Shown here piece after piece: positions 23,201 through 34,000 of a stretch of DNA of 64,000 bases. The notes beneath the pieces are model-generated. The model did no database searches and had not been told where the DNA came from. It saw only the letters and a program-made list of their open reading frames with translations. A program made the translations under genes and the position numbers. Position 1 is the first letter of the stretch, and each line of letters begins with the position of its first letter. The DNA is from Chrysaora quinquecirrha (Eukaryota > Cnidaria > Scyphozoa > Semaeostomeae > Pelagiidae), in assembly GCA_014526335.1 (NCBI GenBank), contig JACTAT010000046.1, forward strand, positions 107,505 to 171,504, written 5' to 3'.

Positions 23201-26200
23201 GAAAGAGACAACGCTAATTGCGTATCGATTGCCCAAACAATAGCTCTAATGGCATTCTCGGGATGCTTTGTATTGTTACACATTTTCCATTGTTCAAGCG
23301 TTGGTTAGTGAGTGAGTGAGTTAGTAAGTGAATGAGTGACACTCCACCCCTACTCTAATACGTTCGAATTTCTTCGAACATAAAAATGAAATCATGGAAG
23401 ACATGACTTCCTTGAGTGTGCTAAAATACGTGCCATACATGCCAAGCGTGTCAACGTGCTATATTTGTTTACGTGTCAACGTGCCAAAGCTTTGGACGTG
23501 CCAACATGTGTACGTGGCAAAATATGAAATTTTCTACTCCGTCTGAGTAAGCTAATGCTGCCGTGTTACACTATGCCGTTATGAAATGAATACGATGAGC
23601 AAAGTCGTCGGTTCTTCTCTAAAATCTATTGTTTCATGTCAACAAGAACCAACAGTTAATTGTTTTCCTCTCATTCATTCAGCAAAGCGGCATCAAACTG
23701 TACCGTATTCAGCCGTTTACACTTTGCCGTTTTCAGATTAAGCGTATCGTATTCATTTCGTACCGTATTCATATTAAAACTGTGCCGGCAGAGTGTAGAC
23801 GCATCGCGAAAACGGTATAGTTTCTTATCGTATTCCTCTCATACCGGCATAGTGTAAACGGGGTCTAATAAATGTTGAATATTGAAGAAACAGGTTGATA
23901 CGCTATTGTTTGTTTTACCTTATCCATGTTCATCATTCTCAGGACTTTCAAACGTTGAAGCTTCGCAAGCTCTGGGGGAAGGACTGTTATATCTTTGTTG
24001 CTCCCAATATCTAAACATGTCAATGATTTTATGCAACAAATGCATTTTTGAACTGCAACCAGGCTATTCTGTGAAAGATTTAGATCTTCTAATGCAGATT
24101 GACCTATCGATTCAGGAATCCGTTTCAATTTGTTTTCTCTCAAATCCAACCTTTTTATTGATCTGCTCCACTTCTTGACGTTTGACAAGTTTTTAATTTT
24201 GTTGTTGGACAGATTCAAGTATGCCAAACGAGGCAACTCAAAAACTTCCTTTGGAATCTGAGTTAGTAAATTGAAGGCAAGATCCAGTTGGACGAGACTG
24301 CTCAGCATGGCAAAGTTGGGAGGGATTCGATTTAAATGATTTCTTGATAAGAGGAGTTTCTCGTAGCCACTTAGTTCAACAGTCCAGTCAGGGTTGAAAT
24401 CTTTCAGTGCTAACCCATGCCAGTCTGCTTTGTGCTGTAGCCGATCGCAGTAAAACTCTTAATCCTTCATGGAAGCGGTGATGTGAAGCGAATGCTACTG
24501 GATAAGCCATTTCAATAGAATTTGCTGCATTCCTGAAACAAACGAGTAAGCCAGCATTATGGATGGATAGTTAACAGTCAATACCATTCTTTATAGCCTG
24601 TCCTCACACCGGGTAATTTATGTACGGAGGTTGTGCAGTAGGGTGGAGGATATTCAGTACAGTGGACTGGAAGGATATCATCAGTACATTGGAGGATAAA
24701 TCAGTACAGCTGAGGATATGCAGTTATAGTGCAAAGTCAAGCAAAACGTCAAGCACCTGGCCAAACGTTCCCGACAATGCTCGACAACACTCGACAAGGT
24801 GGCCAAACACTCTCGACATATCACTCGACAAAAAAGTCAAGCGTTGTCAAGTGAAAAGTTGAGAGCATTTAGCGAGTGTGTTACTAGGCACGTAGGCACT
24901 TTGGCACGTATAAAGCTTTGGTACGTTGGCACGTAAGAAAATATAGCACGAAGGCACGTACAAAGCTTTGGCATGTTGGCACGTTTGGCACGTAATCTAG
25001 CACACTTGCGTTTAGCCAAGACTTTATCGTCAAGTGTTTGATATTGATCAGGGAAACGTTTTCTAGGATATAGTGTAGGACTATTGATTGGTGCTTTGCA
25101 AGATCACTTGATTTTATAATTAGCAAGATCACATATCAAACGTGTTTATTCTATTCAGTTCTTTTTATCAACTCTTTGTATCAATCAAGTGTCATATACA
25201 CTTTCTTTCCCAGAGGCATAACATCAAAAGTACCAGAAAATCCAATGTTTGCAACACATATTCTACCGAAGGGCGATACACTCTTCAGAATCCGGTGCAC
25301 CCTCAGCTGGAACCTCTATTGTTTTCGTAGGAATCTTAACAATCCTTTTGTTCTAATGGGAATCTCATTAACTTTTTTTGTGGAATGAAATGCCACTCGA
25401 ATTATACAAATTGAGCATTTATTTGAATTGTATCTTATGATATAGCGTCTTAAAAAAAAAAAAAAAAAAAAGTATTAATCTTCAAAATTACAAAACAGCG
25501 GAAACATAATTTTGAAGCCATTCTTCTGACACTGACAGGCTTCTGAGCTCTCCGAAACCTTCTGCCATCAAAAGCAGAAGGCTTCCAAAATTTTCAGGAG
25601 ATTCTCGGTTTTCTTACAAAAAGATTGGTTAGTGCACAGTTAAATTTGTCTCGGATTTCTAGAATTTCTGTTTTTTTTTTTGTTTGTGATGTTCAGAAGA
25701 ACAGATCCTGAGGCCCAATTTATGATATCCAGATGTGCATCAAATTGAAGCCGAATCAGCATTGTGTTTGCAATACTAATCAGCTTGCAGAATACAGCGT
25801 GAAGACCAATAGAAGTAATTGAAGAGTCAAAGTGAGGTGTGATGTCTGGTACAAACACAATAAATAAGAGAGAACCAAAACTCAATCTTGCCATGCCATG
25901 AAAATGGGAGGCAGATCACTCCCAAAATGTGGCTCTCACAAATATCAAGGGCTCGTCATGATAAGCAGTGATTATCATGCTTAATAATGTATGATACAGA
26001 ACAGTACCTGAGTTCCAAGAGCCTCTGATAGGTCAGTTTTTCATCCCATTGCTGTGGCAGAAAATCCCTGCTTAGAACACAAGCATCATCGTCTACTCCA
26101 GAAACTTTTCTGTGATCCCCAACACGTTTGTTTTTTATTCCTTTACAAATATGCCAGATCACATCCTTGTCTCCAATTTTGGCTGCATAACATAACAGAA

Positions 26201-27627
26201 GAGCAACTGCTGTCTCATGACTGGCTTTCAACAGTGAATGCTTTAAACAATCTTTAATATTTCTTGCACCATTAAAGACAAGTATAGAAGCAGAATTGTG
26301 ATTATTTTCCAAAACAGCCAGCTCAAGTGCTTCTTCAAGACAGTTCTTTTCCAAGTCATTATCATGATCAAGTCTTCTTAATTCATTCAACAATTTATAT
26401 GGATTTGTTTGAGCAAATTTCTTGATTTCTACATTCATTGAAAAGAAAAGGCATTAAGCAAATTTTATAAACAGAAAGACAAGGAATTATGGGCAAAATA
26501 GGAAAGAAGTTTAAATCTAGTTAATGGTTACTCGGTCTAAAATTTTCCATGGGGCATCAAACCAATGTTAGCTTTAGATGTCCAAGTGCTCATCAGAAAT
26601 TTGAAACATTAAAATAAATAAAATATGGTATGGCTTATATACAACCCCAGTGAGCATGCATTAAGCATGCTAAGGGCATTAATCAACCGTGTCACAGGGA
26701 ATGCACCTTTGTATTGCCCAGGTTGGAGGGTACATGAGTTGAGTTATAAATGTACAGGGATGTGGCACATACCCAAACCCTAATTATATTTGGTACCCCC
26801 CAAGATTATACTGACACCACAAGCTAGTTAGTGGAGGTGAAGGTGAAATGGTGTTTTAGCGCCAGTTGCTAGGAACTCAGTAGTAGGTTAACTAATCGAG
26901 ACCTTGACCCTGGCCGTGACGCTATCGTGGCTGGGCACGAACCCTGACCACACTGAACTTCTGACACCACGAGTCAGTTGGGTCACCACAACACCACAGC
27001 ACCTTCAGCCTGGGCAGTTTCATGCATTAACATGAAAAAGTTAGCCATTTTTGGGATACCAGTACTCTAGAAGCAGAATGAGGGCAGAATGGGGCAGCCA
27101 TAGAAATGGGGGCAGCCTAATGTCCCTTGAAACCTAGTGTCTACTGTCTAGTATCTAGTATCTATCCAAGTACAACCCTCTCCAATATCCTGAATGAACC
27201 ATAGTTTACCAGCTGTTTTCAGAATTTTGCTTGCAGTTCTGTGCTTTTTCTGCTGGGCAATAACAGAAGGCATCCTTCTCCGTGCATCAATTGGTAGCAC
27301 ATCAGCATCGTACTCCAAGAGCAGTTTGATGCATTCGACATCTCCGGTGGCTGCAGCAATATGCAAAGGTGTTTCTCCCCATTTGGAAGCCACATTCACC
27401 TGGCCACCTTCAACAAGTAACAGCTGTAATATTTGAACATTTTTGCCATGAACGGCCTCGTGCACAGACGTTAGACGACTGAACTCATCTTCTTCATTAA
27501 TATATGATCGTGCTTTTGGTTCATTTGCAAAGAATTCTCTGACATCTTCCAGTCTTCCTTTGCGACAGAGATGATGCAGTTTCTGTCTGTTTATGCATCT
27601 ATCAAATTCTGCATATTTGTTCGTCAT
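14207..27627 (-). CDS. LRRK-family ROCO protein (ANK-LRR-ROC-COR-kinase-WD), probable pseudokinase
   Basis: Seven exons (minus): 27177-27627, 26008-26428, 23919-24532, 21906-22098, 20515-20910, 19184-19456 and 14207-17094. The splice phases 1, 2, 0, 1, 1, 1 all agree, giving about 1744 residues. The start is the ATG at 27627. Domains: ankyrin (about 55-110, GETPLHIAAATGD); LRRs (about 350-490); ROC GTPase with Walker A GEIKQGKTT (about 533), G3 DFDG (580) and G4 THFD (638); COR (LYFLDPSWLYDLM, about 797); kinase (about 1105-1360); WD40-like C-terminus. The ankyrin start resembles LRRK1. The kinase keeps the VAIK lysine and APE, but has HRN in place of HRD, DFE in place of DFG, and a degenerate glycine loop. 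Two breaks: a single-base frameshift in the LRR exon (between 24388 and 24461) and an in-frame TGA at 15284-15286. Each may be a sequencing error, an unmodelled tiny intron or real decay. Confidence 0.88.
15284..15286 (-). other. in-frame TGA inside the last LRRK exon
   Basis: The kinase frame ends ...HELFFF-TGA, and exactly the same frame continues (DKQELWQCSYDIA) into the WD40 region up to 14207. The TGA follows a run of seven T on the coding strand. An intron from GTATAC (15328) to an AG just before TTATGG would be 45 nt, in phase 0, and would remove the stop. Confidence 0.8.
17318..17452. mobile_element. short TIR element 'TAGACTTATTAC'
   Basis: Ends ATAGACTTATTACCTGAG and GACTCAGGTAATAAGTC, inverted. 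Same family as 22166-22454 and 56743-56874. It sits in LRRK intron 6. Confidence 0.6.
17460..18640. repeat. about 104-bp AT-rich satellite, roughly 11 copies
   Basis: Unit: CTAGTCTCTATTACTAATTT, then TTGATGTAACATTTGATGGC, then CCAATTTTGTGAACCTCAAT, then an A-rich (AAATAAAA)n spacer. Period 101-107 bp; the spacer causes the variation. It fills most of LRRK intron 6. Confidence 0.92.
19605..20158. mobile_element. foldback element with nearly identical 150-bp arms
   Basis: Left arm 19620-19765 and right arm 20020-20155 are inverted and almost identical (ATGCCCGAAAATGATTCC, AGTGTCAGACG, GTTTCGGTCTGTTTCTGA). The left end carries an extra AGTCTTTGAGTTGTACAAAA. Related or partial copies are at 25690-25880, 35390-35760, 56645-56706, 59630-59700 and 62460-62960. 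Non-coding. It lies in LRRK intron 5. Confidence 0.75.
20965..21900. other. LRRK intron 4, little recognised
   Basis: A possible transposon end (GCCGCGGTTACACGTGCGACG) is at about 20974. The remainder is AT-rich with no gene signal. Confidence 0.4.
22166..22454. mobile_element. nested pair of 'AGACTTATTAC' TIR elements
   Basis: Outer element 22166-22454 begins AGACTTATTACTTGAG and ends CTGGTAATAAGTCTA. A 135-bp inner element of the same family (22236-22370, TAGACTTATTAC...GTAATAAGTCTA) is inserted in it. The insertion is flanked by CACTCAAAG on the left and CACTCAAAC on the right, an 8- to 9-bp target duplication. LRRK intron 3. Confidence 0.8.
23400..23530. repeat. GTGCCAACGTG-rich repeat with an inverted partner
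   Basis: Repeated ACGTGCCAA/ACGTGTCAAC words. An inverted relative (TTGGCACGT words) lies at 24885-25015, so exon 23919-24532 is flanked by oppositely oriented copies. Confidence 0.55.
23553..23866. mobile_element. TIR element, ends 'GTTACACTATGCCG'
   Basis: Left end GTGTTACACTATGCCGTTAT and right end CCGGCATAGTGTAAACGG are inverted, with several internal ACTTTGCCG/GTATTCA words. Non-coding; in LRRK intron 3, 50 bp from the LRR exon. Confidence 0.6.
24533..26007. other. LRRK intron 2: repeat fragments, poly-A tract
   Basis: Holds the TTGGCACGT repeat (24885-25015), a homopolymeric A tract (about 25450-25471) and, at 25690-25880, a diverged copy of the 19605-20158 foldback family. An open frame over that copy is not a gene. 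Confidence 0.55.
26838..27008 (-). mobile_element. tRNA-derived SINE
   Basis: Reverse-strand copy: GGTGAAGGTGAAATGGTG tail at the left, CTGGCCGTGACGCTATCG body, inverted B box (CGAACCCTGACC), and the CACAACACCACAGCACC head at the right. LRRK intron 1. Confidence 0.8.
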
Positions 27628-27945
27628 CCTTGTACTTGTTGATTAGATTGATGAAAATGCCTCGACATCACGGTTACTTCCTCCTTTTGCCAAGGAGCAT
27701 TATCAAGTTGGAAAACTTTTCTTCATTCAGACATCCAGGGGCAAAGGAAATTCCAGATACCTTGAACTTTTAACGCCAGCCTTCTGTCTGTTGGTTGAAA
27801 ACAGGAAACTGGCCATGCCACAAGCTTGAGGCAAAGAAGGGCTAGGCCACTGCTGCGTTGTGACAGAAAACTGTTGACCGATTGCGCAATGCGGAAGTGC
27901 TTGGTAAAGGTCACTCATGACAGGTATTTCTTGGCAAAAGGCATC
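27628..27945. other. region upstream of LRRK, nothing recognised
   Basis: Should contain the LRRK promoter and 5' UTR. I see no convincing TATA box or other element. Short open frames on both strands look random. Confidence 0.4.
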
Positions 27946-27949
27946 AGCG

Positions 27950-28285
27950 TCAGGCCCTGGCAAAACCGGGCAAATATTGCTTTCCAAACATTTGAAATTT
28001 GCTTGTCAAAGAATGATTGACCAAACATTGCTCCTCAAACATTTTTTGCTTGATTCAAGCATAAAATTTTTGTGGAATTCTCAACATTACTAAGAAGCAA
28101 ATTTAGTAAGAAGCGAATTTCTAATGTTTGACAAGCAATGTTTGATCTTAAAAACATTTAGTACGTTAGGCGCTGGTTAAGCAATCAAACATTGCTTGTC
28201 ACACTTTAAATGTTCCTGTGAAACAATGATTGATTGTTTGACCAGATATGAAAACATTGCTTGTCAAGCAAATGTGCTGTATTTT
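27950..28285. mobile_element. 'GGCCCTGGCCAAAC' MITE family, one or two degraded copies
   Basis: Begins CAGGCCCTGGCAAAACCGG. Contains the family words CAAACATTGCTTGTCA and TGTTTGACAAGCAATG in both orientations, with an apparent junction between two copies near 28165. Confidence 0.6.
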
Positions 28286-28915
28286 AGTATATATAGACTA
28301 GTCCTTGCCCGTCTCTGACCACCGCCTCGCAAGGTCCATCGCCTCCAAAGGACTCTGCCCATAGGGACAGGACATCTATCACTAAGGGATTGTTTATTTA
28401 ATGTGCTGGTTTCCATATAGCCTTAACAACATATGGCATAGCCTCCAGCACTGCCTGCAACATCCAAGACAATGTTTTATTTAATGGAATCAAGTGTTTG
28501 TGTCACCTCCGACATGTCTGTGGTGCTGTCAAACGTCATGTTATAATGTAAATTTTAAAGCATTTTACATGACAATATTTTAAGGATGAAGTTACGGCAC
28601 GCTTGCAGGGTCGCAGTATGTGAACCTGCGGCTGCCGCAGGCACTGTAGCTTTCTCACTTGGAAACATCAGAACTGGCAGCTTGTATGCAAGCAGTGCCG
28701 CAGGCTGTTAAGAGTATATTGAAAACAGCCTTTAATGATTAATTGAGGTCTTTGATATTGTTGTTTGGGGTAGTCGCAAAAAGTCTGACAAGAGAAACCC
28801 ATTAATTTAAAGTGGACAGATTCCCCCAAAATACAATTGATAACAAATTGCTGTATTATCAGAGAGAAAATCAATGCACTGCATTTATAACTAAAATCTA
28901 TTAATACGAGATTTA
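28286..28915. other. intergenic between STX5 and LRRK, nothing recognised
   Basis: No gene seen. The gene on each side is on the minus strand, so this holds the 3' flank of STX5 and the far upstream of LRRK. Confidence 0.4.
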
Positions 28916-28922
28916 TATTGAT

Positions 28923-30944
28923 CTAGGCAATAAATACGACGAAAAATATGAAGAATATTATAAGTACAAGGAAAACCTTTAAAATTAGCCATCGATTTGA
29001 AGTGATTGATTGGAAATATTTGAGAATTTCAGCATGAGCAAGTTCAACATTAGTTTCTGTTTCTTCTACGTTTGAATCAATCCTGTACAAAAATAAAATG
29101 TCCATACAGAAACCATGAAATAAAAGTCGCGATGAAGGGAGCACAGGTACAGTTGAAGTTTAGTGGACACCTTGGACAACGAAACAAAACAATAGCAAAT
29201 AATATACGCTACTTATTCGAACGGATGACGTATTATGTACGATTCTGTATACTTCCAACCTCGCCGCAGGCCCCATATTGAATTTCCTCGAATCTCAACC
29301 GTCAAATAGATTTGGGCCCTGGTACCAGCCACAAAAATTTGCCAAAATACTGGCAAATTTGGCCTAGGCATCAAAACATGATGAAGGTTCTGAAAGCAGA
29401 TGTTCTTTGAAAGGAAACGCAAATAATTTCATTGATAACTATCAAGCAAGATACAATATCTCACATAGCATCATTTTTGGTTTTTATAGATGCTTTTTCA
29501 CATAGTTTTCGGTCTATTTTGGTGTGAAATTTTGAAGAAACTGTGACGTCATTTAAAATATCTATTGTTTGAACAGCCAATCAAATTGCGAGTAGACAAG
29601 GCCGATACCAGGATCGAATATGGACAGCGGAGTTTCACGTAGAGGCCTATTCGCCCTGGGGACGAGGTTGTCGCATTCTAGCCGGAGCACGTTTTGCTTT
29701 CAGCTACGTTCACTTCAAAATAGATGGTGAAACAGAAATATAAATCACAGCAGGTCTTTTGGCTTATACTTTTAGTTCCTCAACTAAACTTTGCAAAAGA
29801 CCCATCTGCTTTTTGGCCCGGGCGTTTTAGCGAAAAATACGGCAAGTAAAAAAAGTCATCTCCTCAAACCTTTTGATTTCTTCTTCCTGTTCCTTTACCA
29901 TATGAGCCAGTTTTGAAAATATTCCTCCGAGTTCAACAATAGTCTGTTCTATACTTTCCATGGCATCTGCCCGACTTTTAATGTAATCTTCCTGTCCACC
30001 GGTTATTTGCATTTGACTAGAAATCCGTTGATTTTCAAATGCATCAATTTCTATAGCGACAGAATTCGACTCCTCTTTGTTGTGAAATGAACCGGACTGT
30101 TGAAGAACAGATCCGGACGCGTGACCAGCAAGAGCTGCGGACGGAAGGCTGTCTGCCAAAGGTCCTTGTGAGAACTGGTCTCTTCGCTGTCTTTGTTGTT
30201 TCATGTTCTGTTGGAAAAATTGTGTGTTAGGCCCTCGGATTTCCAAAATCAAAAGACACAAAACCAAAGATAACAAACAAAATAAACGACTTGATTATTG
30301 CAGCGGAATATTAGATATATATCGTATTAAGAACAACATTGATCAACCTTTTACAGAACTACGAAAAAACGAAACAGTCTTTCACACATGAACAAAGATA
30401 AGTCCTCGAAAAACTAAAATAGTCCACGGTCAACGTTCCTTTGCGACAATACAATATATATCTCTCACATGTGTATAATTTCAAGTTTTACTAATGAGAT
30501 GAATCAAGGACTGGAATTCTAATGTTTGAATCAAGACTAAATTCAAAATGAAGTTGAATATGAAATGGTGTATTTAGCGCCAGATCGTCAGCGCCAGTCA
30601 GATGAGCTAGCAAGACCTCAATCTGGTTGTGACGATACCGTGGCTAGGGTTTCAACCGATACCTCACTGAACTCCTAGCATCTCGTGCTAGCTGGATACG
30701 ACTACCAAGCCACAGCACCTTCCATTTCAACCTCAAGTGAGTACAGAAGCCACAGGGTGGATCATCGTCACTATCATCATCCTCATTAATCATCATCATC
30801 ATCAGAATCGCCATCATCATCAGCATCAGCAACATCATCATCATTGTCGAAGAAGATGATGATCACGTTGAACACGATGTTGATTATGTTGAAGACGATG
30901 ACCATCATTGTCGTCTTTAACATGATCATAATCATCGTCTAGAG

Positions 30945-31007
<63 letters not shown>

Positions 31008-34000
31008 TTCAGCAACATCACCATCACCAACAACATCATCATCATTATTATTATTATCATTATCATCAACATCAGAATCATAATCATCATCAAGGGGTCT
31101 GGCAAATAATGTCACAGCGTGAAGACGATTTTATTGCATTGGCGGTGCAGCACATTGCATTTTTTGACGTTTTTTCCTTTCCATTTTTAGGAACCAATCT
31201 TCTTGCCACGCAAGCTGATCGTCGCAGAGCTTCTGTTGCAGAATTTTCGTCGCAGCCTGTTACCACCTTGGGGTTTCTCAGCACAGGACATTTTCAGATG
31301 TGTCGCGTCACGGGAACAGGTGAAAAATCGCAAGTGTAGCCGTGGCTTAAAAGGTCTTTTGGGAGAATTTTCGGAATGAATTCTGCAGTGTGCATATGCT
31401 TGTCACTTACCTCAGTTCTTACTTCAAGAACATCTTTGAAGTCCTTGGACATGTGAGCAAGTTTTGACTGAAAAAGAATAAACAAATTTAGGCCCTAGCC
31501 AAACGATGAAACATCGGTGGTCAAACATCTGAAATCTGTTTGTCAAGCGAAATGTTTGACCGTTTGGCCACGTCACAAAACAATGTTCGTCAAACGTTTG
31601 CTTCGCTTGAAAAAATATTATTTGTACGCTTGACTTTGAATATCTATATTTTATTTTCCTTGCTGATTGATGTTAAATATCCTCTCACTTTCATCTTCAA
31701 ACTCGCAGCTTTGCTTTGACTTTGACGCCATGTTGTGTTTCACTGCAAATAGACTCGTTGCACGAGTTACCATTGTATAGCACGTCTATGCCGCAAACAC
31801 CACGACACAGAAACTAAATTTAATTTGTGCCAGAATGAAATTCTGCTACGCAGGCGCTGCTCCGCAGCAATAATAATAATAATGATGGTCATCCTACCTG
31901 TAGGGATATAACTACAGAATGGGAATGTGTTTGTACATGCTTGTTCTTTTCCGTGTGGTTGCTATTTACAATCTGCAAAGAAGACAATAGATAAAGCACA
32001 TGCTAAAATCATTTTAACTGTCGATATAAAACTTAAAATATGCCTTATTTACACAGCTTTACACTGAAGGTGCTGTACACTTACTGGACAAAAGTACACT
32101 ACCGTTCGAAAAGTTTGGAAACGGTTGCTTAAAAATGGCCGCCAATAGTGGCCATAGGCCCAACCAAAACATTTCTTCATAACAATGGCTTAAAGTCACG
32201 CGGTCATTTTAACAGGAAATTTCGGTGGGAAAATGTTTGTCATTGCACAGTCTTTCGATTAAAAGTAAAAAAAAGAATTATTCCTCAGATTGATTAAAAT
32301 AATCCAACAAAATTAAAGAGTGGTGCCTCCAAATATTTTGCAAGAAAGTTTTTACAGTGGGTATCAAAAAAGCGATATTATGTACCATATTTCGAAGAAC
32401 GAAATTTCTGTCATTGAAATGGAAAATACATTTAACTTTCTTGTTATGATAAAATTCTTGCTTAAAGTTACGTTTTGAGAGAGCTTCGGGTATTTTTGTA
32501 TCGAAAGTTTTTTCAGGTGAAAAGTGTACTGTAGCGTCCTGGTCTAATCCAGCTAGCTGGTGGTGTTGGGTGTTCACTTCAGTGAGGTCGGAGCATTAAA
32601 GAGATTCAGTTTCTGCTTATTGAAACTAAGTGTGTGTTCTTCTAAACCTCCGAAACCTTCCAAATTCAGAAAAAAGAATGTTCCCAAAAACAGAAACCAT
32701 GAATTTCAAAAAACACGAATTTTGGAAATATGAATCCTTTGGCGCCAAAATTCTTGCTTGGCTTGTCCCCAGTCCCAATGATGGAATGTATCCAGGCAAC
32801 TAGTAAAATCTCTTTCGAACTTCAAACCGTGAATCTCTTGAAAGTCTCGAAACCTTCTGCTTTTGATAGCACAAGGTTTGGGAGAGCTCAAAAACCTGCC
32901 GTTTTCAGAAGAATGGCTTCGACAAACACACATTCCGAAAAAAGAATCGGGTTAGAAGAACACGCCGTAAATGAACACAAACATCAATTTGCTTCAACTG
33001 AGTTACTGCTTGAGGTGCCTCTTTACAAAAACAACAACAACTTAAGGAGGCAGCAGTGATAACTGGAAAAATGTTCGACTTTTACCTGAGTCCCAGTTAT
33101 CCCTCATCAAACTGGGACTAACACCAAACCGAGATCGCCCAGATTGCTAAAAATTCAAATAGCAATAGCCACACTATTTTCTTATATAAAGGCCGGTTTC
33201 CACACAGCTGCATTATTCGCTTGAGCGAAAAAGGCTCGGGAACTTTTTTATCTCTCACAAGCGAGAAAAAACGTGCTCCAAAGTTCAACATAATTTCTGT
33301 TTCCTCAGAGTTTGCGATCTCCGTTTGGAATGTGGAGGAGCGTAGACTACGACGAATGTAATTAGTCTATTTCAGTTCAAGGGGAAATGCAGCTGTGTGG
33401 AACCCGGCCTTAAGAAGCAGAAAATATTATCCGAGGCTTGATGTTCTTATTTTTTGAATAATTTGACGCTTGAGTGTGTTGATCGATTTAGGCTCTATGG
33501 TGATCTTGTTTCAACATTGAATTTTCTACAGCTACCGTACACACAACAAATTTCTTCTACACACAAGAAGAAACCTAACAGTTTGGCATATCTTCTATAT
33601 ACTTTTAGTAATTGCATTAGTTTTGTTAACGTGAGATGATGTTTCTAAATACATATTTTCTGGTTTCTTATTTTTCAACTGAGGCTGGACATGTTCTTCC
33701 ATTGTTCCTATTTTTTGGCACATCGAGCCTCAATGTTCTTTCAAAGTGTGTTCTCGTAAAAAAAGAGTGCACAACTCAGGCAATAAATCTAGAAAATGTC
33801 TCAACAAAGCAATACTTCTTTATGGATTAAACCCTTTGCTTGGTCACGTCCAAAAACATTATTGTCCAACATTTTGGAACAACGAAGACTTTGCTACGAA
33901 TGTCTTGTTGTTAAGATTTTGCTAGTTGCCGAAATGTTACAAGTTGTTGAAGATGGTAATAACAAAAGAAATCTTTGACAAGCAATGTTTGAAAGGCCGC

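Noticed and set aside
24469..24534. Treating the two LRR reading frames as separate exons
   Set aside because: No usable GT/AG pair separates them; a single-base shift explains the data better.
25640..25894. Candidate extra LRRK exon (84 residues, minus)
   Set aside because: The sequence matches the dispersed foldback family, and the flanking exons already join in phase without it.
32278..32577. 99-residue minus-strand frame as a gene
   Set aside because: It lies inside a Tc1-like MITE remnant and matches no transposase motif I know.
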